A stretch of DNA of 64,000 bases from CAVSVP01 sp963731125 (lineage in GTDB: Bacteria; Pseudomonadota; Gammaproteobacteria; Competibacterales; Competibacteraceae), in NCBI GenBank assembly GCA_963731125.1, contig CAVSVP010000006.1, positions 62,001-126,000 of the forward strand, given 5' to 3'. This document shows, in pieces, positions 48,271 through 57,950 of this stretch; the stretch's first letter is position 1, and every line of letters starts with the position of its first letter. Under the pieces are notes generated by a model. That model saw only the letters and a program-made list of their open reading frames with translations. It had not been told where the DNA came from and made no database searches. A program made the translations under genes and the position numbers.

Positions 48271-50622
48271 GTGATTAATGACCGTGCTATAAGCCTCCTA
48301 AGGGAGTGCGCGTCCCATTGGCAGAATTTAAACAAAAACTTTAGGCCGCGCCTATCCTATCGCATTTCCCTAGCGGCATCGGTACTGACGATAGCATTTA
48401 TTTTAGCCATCGGCGGTACATCTTATTACATTATGCGCGCCCAGATCACCGCATGTATTAAAAATGCTATGCACTACGAAGCTGTCCTGCAGGCCGAACA
48501 TGTCAGTGATCAGCTTCGCGCCGTCATTTCCACCATGACGTCTTTGTCCCAGAACACCCTGGTGCTTAACTCACTAATGGACAGCTTTACACGGGAGACT
48601 TCGCTAGCTCCTTTTCTGCAGGATCTCGGCAAGATCAACGGGATTCCCGTCGTCGTCGCATTGACGGATTTTCAGGGCGACATTGTCGCGGTCAGCGGTG
48701 AAGTCTTCCGGCTTCTCGAAACCTGGCGGGAACCGGTGTTGGACGCGGGCATTACCTATGCGGAGATTGTCACCGAAAACGCCCAGCCATTTCTCTTCGT
48801 AGCGGAGCCTGTATTTTACTCAAGAACCTCCTCGCCTGAAGGGGCGTTGGTCTACAAGCTCCCGCTGGCCAATCTGCTTATAGAAAATCTCGAGAAGGAC
48901 CATCTGCACCAAAGCGTACGCTTCCTTTATGATGCCGGACCACCTGATGAGACCGCCGCTGCGGGAACAACACCTCAAGCGATCAAATCTGCACACGCTT
49001 CAAAGGGCGTGATGACTCAAATCATTCGGGTTAGCGTTCCTGATTTCCTGGCGCCGTTGCAATTTACCGTTGCAATCACGGCAGATCGCAAGTTGCTAAA
49101 AACGCCTCTGCAGCGTCTTTTCTATGGCTACTTGATCATCGGTATCCTGCTGGTACTCGTGGTTGTAGCGCTCAGCCTGACCACCGGCTGTTATTTAACA
49201 CGTCCGCTTCGCGAACTTGAGGCAGTCGCCACGGCAGTGATGACTAGCGGCTCGTTCAGTCATCGTGTCGCTATCGAGGGTAAGGATGAGATTGCTCGGT
49301 TAACCGTAGCTTTCAATCAAATGTTAGACAAGCTGCAGAATGCTTACGAAGGACTAGAAACTAAAGCTTCGGTATTGCTGGAAAGCGAGCAACGCTACCG
49401 GCGTATTTTTCAAACGGCCACGGTGGCCATCTTAGAAAAAGATATCTCGGCGCTAAGATCGGCCATCGCAGCAGGCAAACAATCCGGCATCGCCGACTGG
49501 CGGGCTTACTTGGATGAAAATCCGCAGTTTGTGCAACAAGCGGCGGCAATGATTCATGTTGTGGATGTCAATCAGTCGGCACTCCAGATGTTCGAAGTAC
49601 ATACCAAGCAGGAACTTCTGAGATCCTTAGATCACGTTCTTGCGCCGGAATCTTATCCGGTATTCCGTGAGCAATTGCTTGCCATCGCGGAAAACCAGCC
49701 GACTTTCAGCGCAGAGGCGGTAACCCGCACCCTGCGGGGGAACAGGCTGGATATTTTATTAAGCTTACATATTCCCTCGGAATCGTCGTCGGCTAATGAC
49801 TTCATGCTGGTAAGTATGATGGATATCACCGAGCTTAAGCAGGCGGAGCAAGCACTCAGGGAAAGAGCAGGGGAACTGGCCCGCTCCAATGCCGAACTGG
49901 AACAGTTTGCCGCGGTGGCCTCCCATGACTTGCAGGAACCCTTGCGCAAGGTGCAGGCTTTCGGAGAACGACTGCAAAGCAAATACGGCTCCGTCTTGAC
50001 GGAGGACGGCCGCGATTACCTGGCGCGTATGCAAAACGCAGCACGACGTATGCAGAATCTGATCATCGACTTACTGAGCTTTTCCCGAGTCTTAACCCAA
50101 GGCCAACCATACCGTCCTGTTGATCTCACTGAAGTGGTACGTCAGGTAATCTCCGATTTGGAGACAAGCCTGGAAGCTTCCCACGGGCATATTGAGCTGG
50201 AACCGCTACCCCGAATCGATGCGGACGCTTTACAAATGCGCCAGCTATTTCAGAATCTGATTGGTAATGCGCTTAAATACCGACATCCGGAGATACCGCC
50301 GCGCGTCCGGATTCGGGGACATATTCCAGAAGAGCATACCAACGCCCCGGGTCTGTCCATCGTGAAAGGCAAGGCCTGTATTATTTGGATTGAGGATAAC
50401 GGTATTGGGTTTGCGCAAAAATATGCTGAGCGGATATTTGGCATTTTTCAGCGGTTGCACTCGCACACCGCTTATGAAGGGACTGGGATTGGACTCGCTA
50501 TCTGCCGTAAAATCGTTGAACGTCACCACGGTCAGATCGTGGCGCATAGCACACTGGGTGCAGGCACAACCATGACTCTCACGCTGCCCTTAACTCAAAA
50601 AGCGCAAGACAGCCAAGCATGA
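48271..50622 (+). CDS. membrane sensor histidine kinase with PAS domain
   Basis: 783 aa from GTG 48271. TM1 ~31-52, periplasmic region to ~285, TM2 ~285-310, HAMP ~310-365, PAS ~370-520, HisKA with the phosphorylated His at 552 (ASHDLQEPLRKV, a phytochrome-like type), and HATPase (LIGNALKYRH, EDNGIGFA, GTGIGLAIC). The periplasmic region has no clear family and probably contacts the preceding binding protein. Overlaps the response regulator by four bases. Confidence 0.9.
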   Translation: MINDRAISLLRECASHWQNLNKNFRPRLSYRISLAASVLTIAFILAIGGTSYYIMRAQITACIKNAMHYEAVLQAEHVSDQLRAVISTMTSLSQNTLVLNSLMDSFTRETSLAPFLQDLGKINGIPVVVALTDFQGDIVAVSGEVFRLLETWREPVLDAGITYAEIVTENAQPFLFVAEPVFYSRTSSPEGALVYKLPLANLLIENLEKDHLHQSVRFLYDAGPPDETAAAGTTPQAIKSAHASKGVMTQIIRVSVPDFLAPLQFTVAITADRKLLKTPLQRLFYGYLIIGILLVLVVVALSLTTGCYLTRPLRELEAVATAVMTSGSFSHRVAIEGKDEIARLTVAFNQMLDKLQNAYEGLETKASVLLESEQRYRRIFQTATVAILEKDISALRSAIAAGKQSGIADWRAYLDENPQFVQQAAAMIHVVDVNQSALQMFEVHTKQELLRSLDHVLAPESYPVFREQLLAIAENQPTFSAEAVTRTLRGNRLDILLSLHIPSESSSANDFMLVSMMDITELKQAEQALRERAGELARSNAELEQFAAVASHDLQEPLRKVQAFGERLQSKYGSVLTEDGRDYLARMQNAARRMQNLIIDLLSFSRVLTQGQPYRPVDLTEVVRQVISDLETSLEASHGHIELEPLPRIDADALQMRQLFQNLIGNALKYRHPEIPPRVRIRGHIPEEHTNAPGLSIVKGKACIIWIEDNGIGFAQKYAERIFGIFQRLHSHTAYEGTGIGLAICRKIVERHHGQIVAHSTLGAGTTMTLTLPLTQKAQDSQA

Positions 50623-51089
50623 GAACACCCGCAAAACCCGTGACCATCGTGATTGCCGACGATGATTTAGACGACTGCCTGCTGATGCGAGAGGCCTTGG
50701 AAGAAAATGGTTGGAGCAGCGGTATTCGTTTCGTCGGCGACGGGGAAGAGCTACTGGAATATCTGCGCCGGCAAGGTCGCTACGCAGGGTCCAAAGACAT
50801 ACAACGCCCTGCTCTGATTCTGTTAGATCTCAATATGCCGCGCATGGATGGCCGTGAAGCGCTGGCAAAGATTAAATGCGACTCTCGGCTTCGGCATATT
50901 CCTGTTGTCGTGCTAACGACCTCTGCAACCGATGAGGATATCATCTGTTCCTATACCTTGGGTGCTAATTCATTTATTGTGAAACCAGTCACTTTTGCGG
51001 CTCTGGTGCAGGTCATGAACAGTATTATCCAGTATTGGCTCACTACTGTCAGCTTACCGCCCCATCCAAGGAACGCCTGTATACCATGA
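50619..51089 (+). CDS. response regulator (Rcp1-like, receiver only)
   Basis: 156 aa. CheY fold: acidic pair ADDDLDD, phosphorylation Asp near residue 70 (LILLDLNMPRMDG), Thr in VVLTTS and KPV lysine. No output domain, as in Rcp1 regulators paired with phytochrome-like kinases. Stop overlaps the start of the next gene (ATGA). Confidence 0.9.
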   Translation: MRTPAKPVTIVIADDDLDDCLLMREALEENGWSSGIRFVGDGEELLEYLRRQGRYAGSKDIQRPALILLDLNMPRMDGREALAKIKCDSRLRHIPVVVLTTSATDEDIICSYTLGANSFIVKPVTFAALVQVMNSIIQYWLTTVSLPPHPRNACIP

Positions 51090-52813
51090 TTGAAACGCCA
51101 CGAATTCTGCTGGTGGAGGATGATGAGGACGATTACCTTCTCACTCGTGACTTATTAGCCGAGGTGTTTGGCCGGACCCTTAGGCTGGACTGGGTATGGA
51201 CTTGGGAGGCGGCGCTGCAGGCGCTGAGCAGCCAGCAGTACGATGTCTATCTCGTTGACTATCGGCTCGGAGAGCATGATGGACTGGAGCTGGTCAGCAC
51301 GGCCACTGCGCTAGGCTGTACGGCACCGATGCTGATGCTCACCGGGCAGGGCACCCGCGAGACTGACCTTGCGGCCCAGGCGACGGGCGCAGCTGATTAC
51401 TTGATCAAAAGTGAAATTACAGCGCCGCTACTCGATCGCGCTATCCGCTATGCCATTGAACGCAAAAGAGTGGAGATGCACTTAGCAACACTAGCACGGT
51501 TTGACAGCCTTACCGGCCTCGCCAACCGTAGGCTCTTTCAGGAACGGCTGGAAGCTGCCGTCGGCCAAGCGGAACGCACGGGATGCCTGCTTGCCGTTTT
51601 GCTTATCGACTTGGATCATTTTAAAGATATCAATGATACGCTGGGGCATCCGGTCGGAGACGTGTTGCTTGAACAGGTGGCATCCCGGCTGCGTAGCAAC
51701 GTGCGGCAAACGGATACAGTGGCCCGCCTAGGTGGTGATGAATTCGCTATTATCGCTACCAATCTGGCGCAGGCGGATGATGCCGGTATTCTGGCCCGCA
51801 AGTTTATCGACGCACTGAATCAACCGTTTCTCGTCGCTGACCATGAGCTGTTTATCACCAGCAGCATCGGAGTCACACTGTTTCCTCTGGACAGCAAAAA
51901 TTCCGATTATCTCCTGCAAAACGTCGACATGGCTCTCTACCAGGCGAAAGCCGAAGGCCGCGACAGCTATCGGTTCTACGACACCGACATGAATAGGCGG
52001 GCACAGACCCGCAAGGCACTCGCGACGGCGCTGCGTTTGGCACTGCAAAATCAGGACTTCTATCTGCAGTTTCAACCGAAAGTTGCTATTGCTAGTCATC
52101 GTATAACGGGAGCCGAAGCTTTGCTGCGCTGGCGCCACCTTGAACGGGAGACACTATTTCCCAATGAATTTATTCCGCTGGCGGAATCCAATGGCTTAAT
52201 AATACCCTTAGGAGAGTGGGTGCTTTTGGAAGTCTGTCGCCAGATGATGCGCTGGCGGGAATCCGGTTTACCCGTGCTTCCCATCGCGGTCAATCTGTCG
52301 GCTATCCAGGTCAAACGAGGTGATCTCGTAGGGACGGTGATCCGCGTGCTTGAGGAAACCGGACTAGAGCCGTCTCTACTGGAATTTGAAATCACGGAAA
52401 GCATTTTTATGTGTAAAACCGAGTCGGTCATCTTGACGCTTCAGCGTCTACGTGAGCTGGGAATTCGTCTGACACTCGACGATTTTGGGACCGGTTTCTG
52501 CTCACTCACCTATTTAAGGCACTTTCCGGTGGATACTTTAAAAATCGACCGATCCTTTGTAGCAGGCGTGATGACCCGCTTAGACGATGCCGCGATCACT
52601 AAGGCGATCATTTCGCTAAGCCAAAGTCTTAATTTAAATGTTGTGGCTGAAGGCGTAGAAAGCAAAGATCAGCTTGATTTTCTCCGACAACAGGGCTGTA
52701 AAGAGGCACAAGGCAATTTTTTGAGTCCGCCGCTTAGTGCTGGCGCGTTTGCCACTTGGTGCCGGAAGATCTCTTATGGCGCAGCTGCATCAGAACACCG
52801 GCTTACTCGATGA
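51086..52813 (+). CDS. response regulator with GGDEF and EAL domains
   Basis: 575 aa from ATG 51086. REC ~1-120 (acidic pair VEDDEDD; VDYRLGEHDG), GGDEF domain with RLGGDEF (216-220) and an RxxD inhibitory site (RQTD) five residues before it, and EAL domain with EALLRW, FEITES, LDDFGTGF, LKIDRSF and AEGVES. All catalytic residues appear present, so it may both make and break c-di-GMP under control of the sensor kinase. This links the substrate-binding protein signal to c-di-GMP. Confidence 0.9.
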   Translation: MIETPRILLVEDDEDDYLLTRDLLAEVFGRTLRLDWVWTWEAALQALSSQQYDVYLVDYRLGEHDGLELVSTATALGCTAPMLMLTGQGTRETDLAAQATGAADYLIKSEITAPLLDRAIRYAIERKRVEMHLATLARFDSLTGLANRRLFQERLEAAVGQAERTGCLLAVLLIDLDHFKDINDTLGHPVGDVLLEQVASRLRSNVRQTDTVARLGGDEFAIIATNLAQADDAGILARKFIDALNQPFLVADHELFITSSIGVTLFPLDSKNSDYLLQNVDMALYQAKAEGRDSYRFYDTDMNRRAQTRKALATALRLALQNQDFYLQFQPKVAIASHRITGAEALLRWRHLERETLFPNEFIPLAESNGLIIPLGEWVLLEVCRQMMRWRESGLPVLPIAVNLSAIQVKRGDLVGTVIRVLEETGLEPSLLEFEITESIFMCKTESVILTLQRLRELGIRLTLDDFGTGFCSLTYLRHFPVDTLKIDRSFVAGVMTRLDDAAITKAIISLSQSLNLNVVAEGVESKDQLDFLRQQGCKEAQGNFLSPPLSAGAFATWCRKISYGAAASEHRLTR

Positions 52814-52819
52814 CCAAAG

Positions 52820-53437
52820 ATGAAGACCACGCTTCCCGCACAACCGCTTAGCAGTTGCCATTGTTGTGGCCTGGTACAAATCACGCCATCGGTGCCTGAT
52901 TCACACATCGCCGTTTGCGCCCGCTGCAATAAACCGCTTCAGCACAACAACCCCGGGCGCAACCGCTGGACAGCGGCGTTAGCGATCGCTGCATTAGCAT
53001 TTTATCTGCCGGCCATACTATTACCCATGCTCCGCATTGAACGGCTGGGGCACAGCCATGAAGATAGCCTGTTATCCGGGATCACTGCTCTGTGGGCCCA
53101 GGAGCACTGGTTCGTCGGTACGGTTGTCTGCGTCTTCTCAGTACTACTGCCGCCTCTTAAATTAGTGACGCTCTGGTTGCTAGCTAGCCAATCGCTGGTT
53201 ATCCAGCACCGTCACCGAGCGCTACTCTACCGCCTGGTGGAACGACTGGGACGCTGGGGCATGCTGGATGTGCTACTGGTGGCGGTGCTTATCGCCTTTG
53301 TCAAGCTTGGCGACTTGGTCAGTATCCAAGCGGGTCGAGGTTTATCGGCCTTTACCGTACTGGTTTTATTGAGCTTACTAGCCAGTCTGGCATTTAATCC
53401 CGCTATGCTGTGGGAGAACACGGAGACCCGTTCTTGA
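52820..53437 (+). CDS. pqiA: PqiA family membrane protein
   Basis: 205 aa, single-domain PqiA with a zinc-ribbon (CHCCG...CARCNKPL) and four TM helices; AFYLPAILLPMLRIERLGH and DLVSIQAG. Probably the inner-membrane partner of PqiB in a lipid transport bridge. Starts six bases after the GGDEF/EAL gene and overlaps pqiB by four. Confidence 0.87.
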   Translation: MKTTLPAQPLSSCHCCGLVQITPSVPDSHIAVCARCNKPLQHNNPGRNRWTAALAIAALAFYLPAILLPMLRIERLGHSHEDSLLSGITALWAQEHWFVGTVVCVFSVLLPPLKLVTLWLLASQSLVIQHRHRALLYRLVERLGRWGMLDVLLVAVLIAFVKLGDLVSIQAGRGLSAFTVLVLLSLLASLAFNPAMLWENTETRS

Positions 53438-54873
53438 CTGCGGAACCTGCTTCCCAGATACCCTTGCCCGAGGCCAAGTTACGCCCGCGGCGCCGCTGGT
53501 CTTATATCTGGTTACTACCCATTGCCGCCATAGCTACCGCCGCATGGCTGTTGATTAGCGCTTTTTATCAGCGTGGCATGCCCATTGAGGTGACTTTTCA
53601 GCAAGGCTATGGTTTAAAACCCGGCGATGCTCTGCGCTACCGTGGCATTACTGTGGGTCAGGTGCAAGATGTGGCGTTGGCCGAGAACCTGGCTAAGATT
53701 CTTGTCACCATCCGCCTGCGTGCCAACGCCAAAGACCTAGCCCGCCAAGGGAGCCGCTTCTGGATCGCGCGCCCCCAATTGGATCTCAGCGGCGTCACGG
53801 GGTTAGAAACTGTCGTGGGTGCTAATTACCTCAGCATGCTGCCAGGCCAAGGTAAATTGCAACAGCAATTTACCGGCTTGGAACAGCCACCCTTAGTGGA
53901 AGCATTGGAACCGGGCGGATTGCAAGTAATTCTGCGCACCTCCGGCAAAAGCAGCTTGCGCGCCGGCGCCCCCGTGAGTTATCGCCAGGTTGTGATCGGT
54001 ACCCTCGTCAATGTGGATTTGGCCAGAGACGCCAGCGCAGTGGAAGCGAAAATCTATATTAAACCTCAATATTTACCGTTGATTCGAGAAAACACCAAAT
54101 TTTGGAAAACGGACGGTGCGCGCTTTAGCGCGGGTTTTGCAGGCCTTTCCTTTAATGTGGATTCGGTACGCAGTCTTATCATGGGAGGAGTCAATATGGC
54201 AACTCCACCGAATCCCGGCAGACGGATCGCCCAGGGTCATGAATTTCCGCTGCATGATGCACCTGAACAGGAATGGCTAGAGTGGACACCCTCTCTGGCG
54301 CTGCATCCAGCAGCCGACATCGAGCAGGTACGCCCCCACCCGCTGCCGGCATCCCTACACTGGAAATATAAGAACTTTTTGTTTTTAACCAAACAGACGC
54401 GGCGTAACGCTTGGGTTTTACCGATACAGAATGGTTTCTTAGGACCTGCAGACGTACTAACGGTACCGAAAGACGCGCTGCCCGGCAGTACGCAGCTTAC
54501 CCTTGCCGACACAGCGGTTGCCTTACCCGCCGCTTCCCAAACGGCCGACGCACTCGTTGTGTTACTTGTTAAACACGACTACCCGCCTTGGTCTGCTATG
54601 CGCTCTGCTAAAGCGCCAGAAGACACACTGGTGATTGCCGGTTCGCCTGCTTCGCCGCGTTTCATCGGCGCCAGCCGTTATCAAATGCGGGACGACTCCC
54701 CATGGCTTGTCGATCCCGCTTTACCATTTACTGCCGACTGGCATGGGGCCTGTGTTGTGGCGGTCAGTGACGGTGCACTGCTGGGTATGCTCTTAGTGAC
54801 AGATGACGCCGTTGAACTTGCTAGCATCCCTGACTTCACGCGCTCAGCTCCTGAGCAAGGCAGCGACCGATAG
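53434..54873 (+). CDS. pqiB: PqiB family MCE-domain lipid transport protein
   Basis: 479 aa from TTG 53434; GGAG lies eight bases upstream and the codon overlaps the pqiA stop (TTGA); a GTG at 53410 is the alternative. N-terminal TM (WSYIWLLPIAAIATAAWLL) and then MCE modules: VTFQQGYGLKPGDALRYRGI, VILRTSGKSSLRAGAPVSYR and a third region. Three MCE domains and a helical end are expected in PqiB; this copy is slightly short. Acts with PqiA to move lipids between membranes. Confidence 0.85.
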   Translation: MTAEPASQIPLPEAKLRPRRRWSYIWLLPIAAIATAAWLLISAFYQRGMPIEVTFQQGYGLKPGDALRYRGITVGQVQDVALAENLAKILVTIRLRANAKDLARQGSRFWIARPQLDLSGVTGLETVVGANYLSMLPGQGKLQQQFTGLEQPPLVEALEPGGLQVILRTSGKSSLRAGAPVSYRQVVIGTLVNVDLARDASAVEAKIYIKPQYLPLIRENTKFWKTDGARFSAGFAGLSFNVDSVRSLIMGGVNMATPPNPGRRIAQGHEFPLHDAPEQEWLEWTPSLALHPAADIEQVRPHPLPASLHWKYKNFLFLTKQTRRNAWVLPIQNGFLGPADVLTVPKDALPGSTQLTLADTAVALPAASQTADALVVLLVKHDYPPWSAMRSAKAPEDTLVIAGSPASPRFIGASRYQMRDDSPWLVDPALPFTADWHGACVVAVSDGALLGMLLVTDDAVELASIPDFTRSAPEQGSDR

Positions 54874-54926
54874 TGACCTTTTAAGAGGGGGAGAAAAGAT
54901 AAATTTACATCAATCAATTATCCGAT

Positions 54927-55030
54927 ATTCCCGGCAGGAGAGCCTCACTCCCTTATTTCCCTCTCCCCTGGCGGGAGAGCCTCAGTCCCTTACCTCCCTC
55001 TCCCCTGGCGGGAGAGGGTTAGGGTGAGGG
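54927..55030. repeat. 34-bp tandem repeat with hairpins (about 2.5-3 copies)
   Basis: Unit containing CCCTCTCCCCTGGCGGGAGAG. Each copy folds as CTCTCCC-ctggc-GGGAGAG. Last two copies at about 54958-54991 and 54992-55025, the first degenerate. It separates pqiB from dppF, and dppF reads its stop inside the repeat; the deduced dppF tail (PHPNPLPPGERE) is this element in the reverse frame. Confidence 0.8.
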
Positions 55031-56049
55031 GGAAATTGACCGAAGTCGGTGACAGAAGCGTCTCGCTGATATATCGCCTCAGCATGATGACAGGCCACTT
55101 GCCGTCCTTCTACCCAGCGCAGTTCCGGTCTGACTTGTACACATACGTCGGTGACAAAAGGACAGCGAGTGTGAAACGCACACCCGGACGGTGGATGCAA
55201 CGGCGAGGGTAATTCGCCTTTAAGAGGTAACCGCTGAGTCCGCTCTGTCGGATCAAGCTTTGGCATCGACGCCATTAAAGCCCGCGTATAAGGATGCAAA
55301 GGCTGTTTAAAGATAGCGTCTTGAGGACCATGCTCGGCAGACCGCCCGAGATACATCACCATGACTTCGTCGGCAATATGGCGCACTACGCTGAGGTCGT
55401 GGGAAATAAACACATAAGCCATTCCCAATTCCTCCTGAAGATCCATCAACAGATTCAACACCTGAGCCTGAATGGATACATCCAGAGCCGAAACTGGTTC
55501 GTCCGCCACGACCACTTGCGGATTCAGCATGAGAGCCCGGGCAACGGCGATCCGCTGGCGCTGACCTCCCGAGAACATATGGGGATAACGACTGTAGAAT
55601 TCCGGCCGCAGTCCGACCCTAGCCATAACGCTCCGCACTCGCTCTTCCCGTTCCTTAGCGGTAAGCTTAGTATTAACCACCAGCGGTTCCTGTAAGATGG
55701 CCCCGATTTTTTTCCGGGGGTTCAGGGAAGCAAAGGGATTTTGAAAAATAATTTGCACATAACGCCGCGCCGCCCGGCGTTCTTTCTGACGAGCCTCGGC
55801 TAAATCACGCCCCAGAAGCTTCAAGGATCCTCCGCTGGGCGCTTCGATCAGGGTAAGCTGCCGGGCTAAGGTAGACTTGCCGCAGCCTGACTCACCGACT
55901 ACCGCTAAAGTTTTCCGGGGATAGAGGGTAAAGGATATACCGTCCAACGCTTTGACCACGGCCTTATCCCTAAACCAACCCCGGGATACTTCGTAGTAAC
56001 GGGCTAACCCATCCGCTTCCATCAGGGGTGTGGCGTGGTTTTCAGCCAT
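54982..56049 (-). CDS. dppF: dipeptide ABC transporter ATP-binding protein DppF
   Basis: 355 aa from ATG 56049 (eight-base overlap with dppD stop); a farther ATG at 56070 lacks a ribosome site. Walker A GESGCGKSTLA, signature FSGGQRQRIAVARAL, Walker B VVADEPVSALD, and the Cys-rich C-terminal oligopeptide motif CAFHTRCPF. The last ~20 residues derive from an intergenic repeat and are probably not functional. Confidence 0.92.
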   Translation of the reverse strand: MAENHATPLMEADGLARYYEVSRGWFRDKAVVKALDGISFTLYPRKTLAVVGESGCGKSTLARQLTLIEAPSGGSLKLLGRDLAEARQKERRAARRYVQIIFQNPFASLNPRKKIGAILQEPLVVNTKLTAKEREERVRSVMARVGLRPEFYSRYPHMFSGGQRQRIAVARALMLNPQVVVADEPVSALDVSIQAQVLNLLMDLQEELGMAYVFISHDLSVVRHIADEVMVMYLGRSAEHGPQDAIFKQPLHPYTRALMASMPKLDPTERTQRLPLKGELPSPLHPPSGCAFHTRCPFVTDVCVQVRPELRWVEGRQVACHHAEAIYQRDASVTDFGQFPPHPNPLPPGEREVRD

Positions 56050-57025
56050 AGGTAGGTTTCCCTTGTTCATCCAATGGGAAATGACAGCGCACCTGACGCT
56101 GGTTCACCGTTCGCAATAGAGGATCCCACACGACACATTCCCGAGTGGCATTGGGACAGCGGGGATTCAGCAAACAACCGCTGGGGCGATCATATTGGCC
56201 GGGCACCACACCTTTAATCGTTTGCAACCGGGCATGTCCTTCGCTGCGCTCCGGCAACGCATTCAACAGCGCCCGAGTATAAGGATGCTGTGGCCAGCGA
56301 AACACCTCCGCCACCGGCCCCGTTTCCACGATCTGACCGGCGTACATCACGAAGACCCGTTTGCAGGTTTCCGCCACAACCGCCAAATCATGGGTAATCA
56401 ACAGTAACGCCATATTGCGTTGCTGCTGAAGATCCCGCAGTAAATCCATAATCTGAGCTTGAATGGTTACGTCTAAGGCTGTTGTGGGTTCATCGGCAAT
56501 CAGCAGCCGCGGATTGCAGGCGATGGCAATGGCGATCATGACCCGCTGGCTCATGCCTCCGGAGAGCTGGTGCGGAAATGCCCTCAGCCGGCTGGCGGGA
56601 TCGGGAATACCGACTTGCTGGAGCAGTTCCAGGGCACGGCGTTTACGCGCCGCGCGCCCGCCACCCTCGTGCACCTTAAGCGTTTCCATGATTTGGAAAC
56701 CCACGGTATAACAGGGATTCAGGCTGGTCATAGGATCCTGAAAAACCATAGCAATCTCCTTGCCCACCAGTCTGCGCCTGGCTTTCGCCGAAAGCGCAAA
56801 GAGATCCTGCCCGGCAAAATAAATCCGCTTTGCGCTGACGCGCCCGGGAAAATCGATCAGTCCCATCACTGCGAGGGCAGTGACGGATTTGCCAGAGCCG
56901 GACTCGCCGACGACGCCAAGGACTTCACCTTGCTCAACCGTCAGTTCCACATTGTCCACGGCTCGAAACGGCGCTTTCTCCGTGCCGAACTCCACAGATA
57001 AATGACTCAGTTCGAGCAATGCCAT
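56042..57025 (-). CDS. dppD: dipeptide ABC transporter ATP-binding protein DppD
   Basis: 327 aa. Walker A GESGSGKSVTA, signature LSGGMSQRVMIAIAIA, Walker B LIADEPTTALD, and C-terminal motif CLLNPRCPNATREC, probably for an iron-sulfur site in this family. Overlaps dppC by one base and dppF by eight. Confidence 0.93.
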   Translation of the reverse strand: MALLELSHLSVEFGTEKAPFRAVDNVELTVEQGEVLGVVGESGSGKSVTALAVMGLIDFPGRVSAKRIYFAGQDLFALSAKARRRLVGKEIAMVFQDPMTSLNPCYTVGFQIMETLKVHEGGGRAARKRRALELLQQVGIPDPASRLRAFPHQLSGGMSQRVMIAIAIACNPRLLIADEPTTALDVTIQAQIMDLLRDLQQQRNMALLLITHDLAVVAETCKRVFVMYAGQIVETGPVAEVFRWPQHPYTRALLNALPERSEGHARLQTIKGVVPGQYDRPSGCLLNPRCPNATRECVVWDPLLRTVNQRQVRCHFPLDEQGKPTYG

Positions 57026-57939
57026 TAGCGTTTCAGTCTCGGGTCCAAGGCATCGCGCAAACCGTCACCCATCAAATTAAAGGCCAACACCGTCAATAAG
57101 ATGGCCAACCCCGGAAACGTTACCACCCACCAGGCACGCTGAATAAACTCACGGGCTTCGGCCAGCATCGTACCCCACTCCGGCGTCGGCGGCTGCGCCC
57201 CCATACCAAGGAAGCCCAGTGCCGCGGCGTCTAGAATAGCCGTGGAAAATCCTAGCGTGGCCTGTACGATCAGTGGCGCCATACAATTGGGCAGCACATT
57301 GATAAACATCTGCCGCCCCAGCCCGGCGCCGGCCACCTGGCTGGCGATCACATAGTCCTTACCCGTCTCAGTAATGACTGCGGCCCGGGTCAGCCGTACG
57401 TAATGGGGAAGTATCACTACGGCAATGGCTACCATTGCATTTACCAGACCGGGTCCCAAAATGGCGACGATGGCAATAGCCAGCAGCAGACTGGGCAAAG
57501 CCAGCATTACGTCCATCAGCCGCATGATCAGGTTTTCCACAACACCCCGGAAAAAGCCGGCCAGCAACCCCAGAGCCACTCCCACCGCCAGGGATAGAGT
57601 TACCACGATGCAACCCACCAATAGCGACACCTGGGCGCCATACATCAGCCGTGACAAAATATCCCGGCCTACGGCATCCGTACCCAGCACAAAACGAATG
57701 GTGCCTTCCTCGGCCCAGAACGGGGGCACCAGAAGAAAATCGCGGTACTGCACATTAGGCGGATGGGGAGCCAACAGCGGCGCTGTGACAGCGATAAAAG
57801 TCATAAAAAAGATGACTCCCAGCCCTAGCACCGCACCTTTATTCTCACTAAAGTGCCGCCAGAACTCGACTAACGGACCCGGAGGGATCTCCGGGCTAAC
57901 GCCCCTTGGCGGCAGAACTTCGGCTTGTGTTTCATGCAT
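57025..57939 (-). CDS. dppC: dipeptide ABC transporter permease DppC
   Basis: 304 aa. N-terminal extension before TM1, the GTDAVGRDILSRLMYGAQVSL signature (in part), and the EAA-loop region near IASQVAGAGLGRQMFINVLPNCMAP. Six TM helices. Eleven bases after dppB. Confidence 0.93.
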   Translation of the reverse strand: MHETQAEVLPPRGVSPEIPPGPLVEFWRHFSENKGAVLGLGVIFFMTFIAVTAPLLAPHPPNVQYRDFLLVPPFWAEEGTIRFVLGTDAVGRDILSRLMYGAQVSLLVGCIVVTLSLAVGVALGLLAGFFRGVVENLIMRLMDVMLALPSLLLAIAIVAILGPGLVNAMVAIAVVILPHYVRLTRAAVITETGKDYVIASQVAGAGLGRQMFINVLPNCMAPLIVQATLGFSTAILDAAALGFLGMGAQPPTPEWGTMLAEAREFIQRAWWVVTFPGLAILLTVLAFNLMGDGLRDALDPRLKR

Positions 57940-57950
57940 AGCGACAGTCC

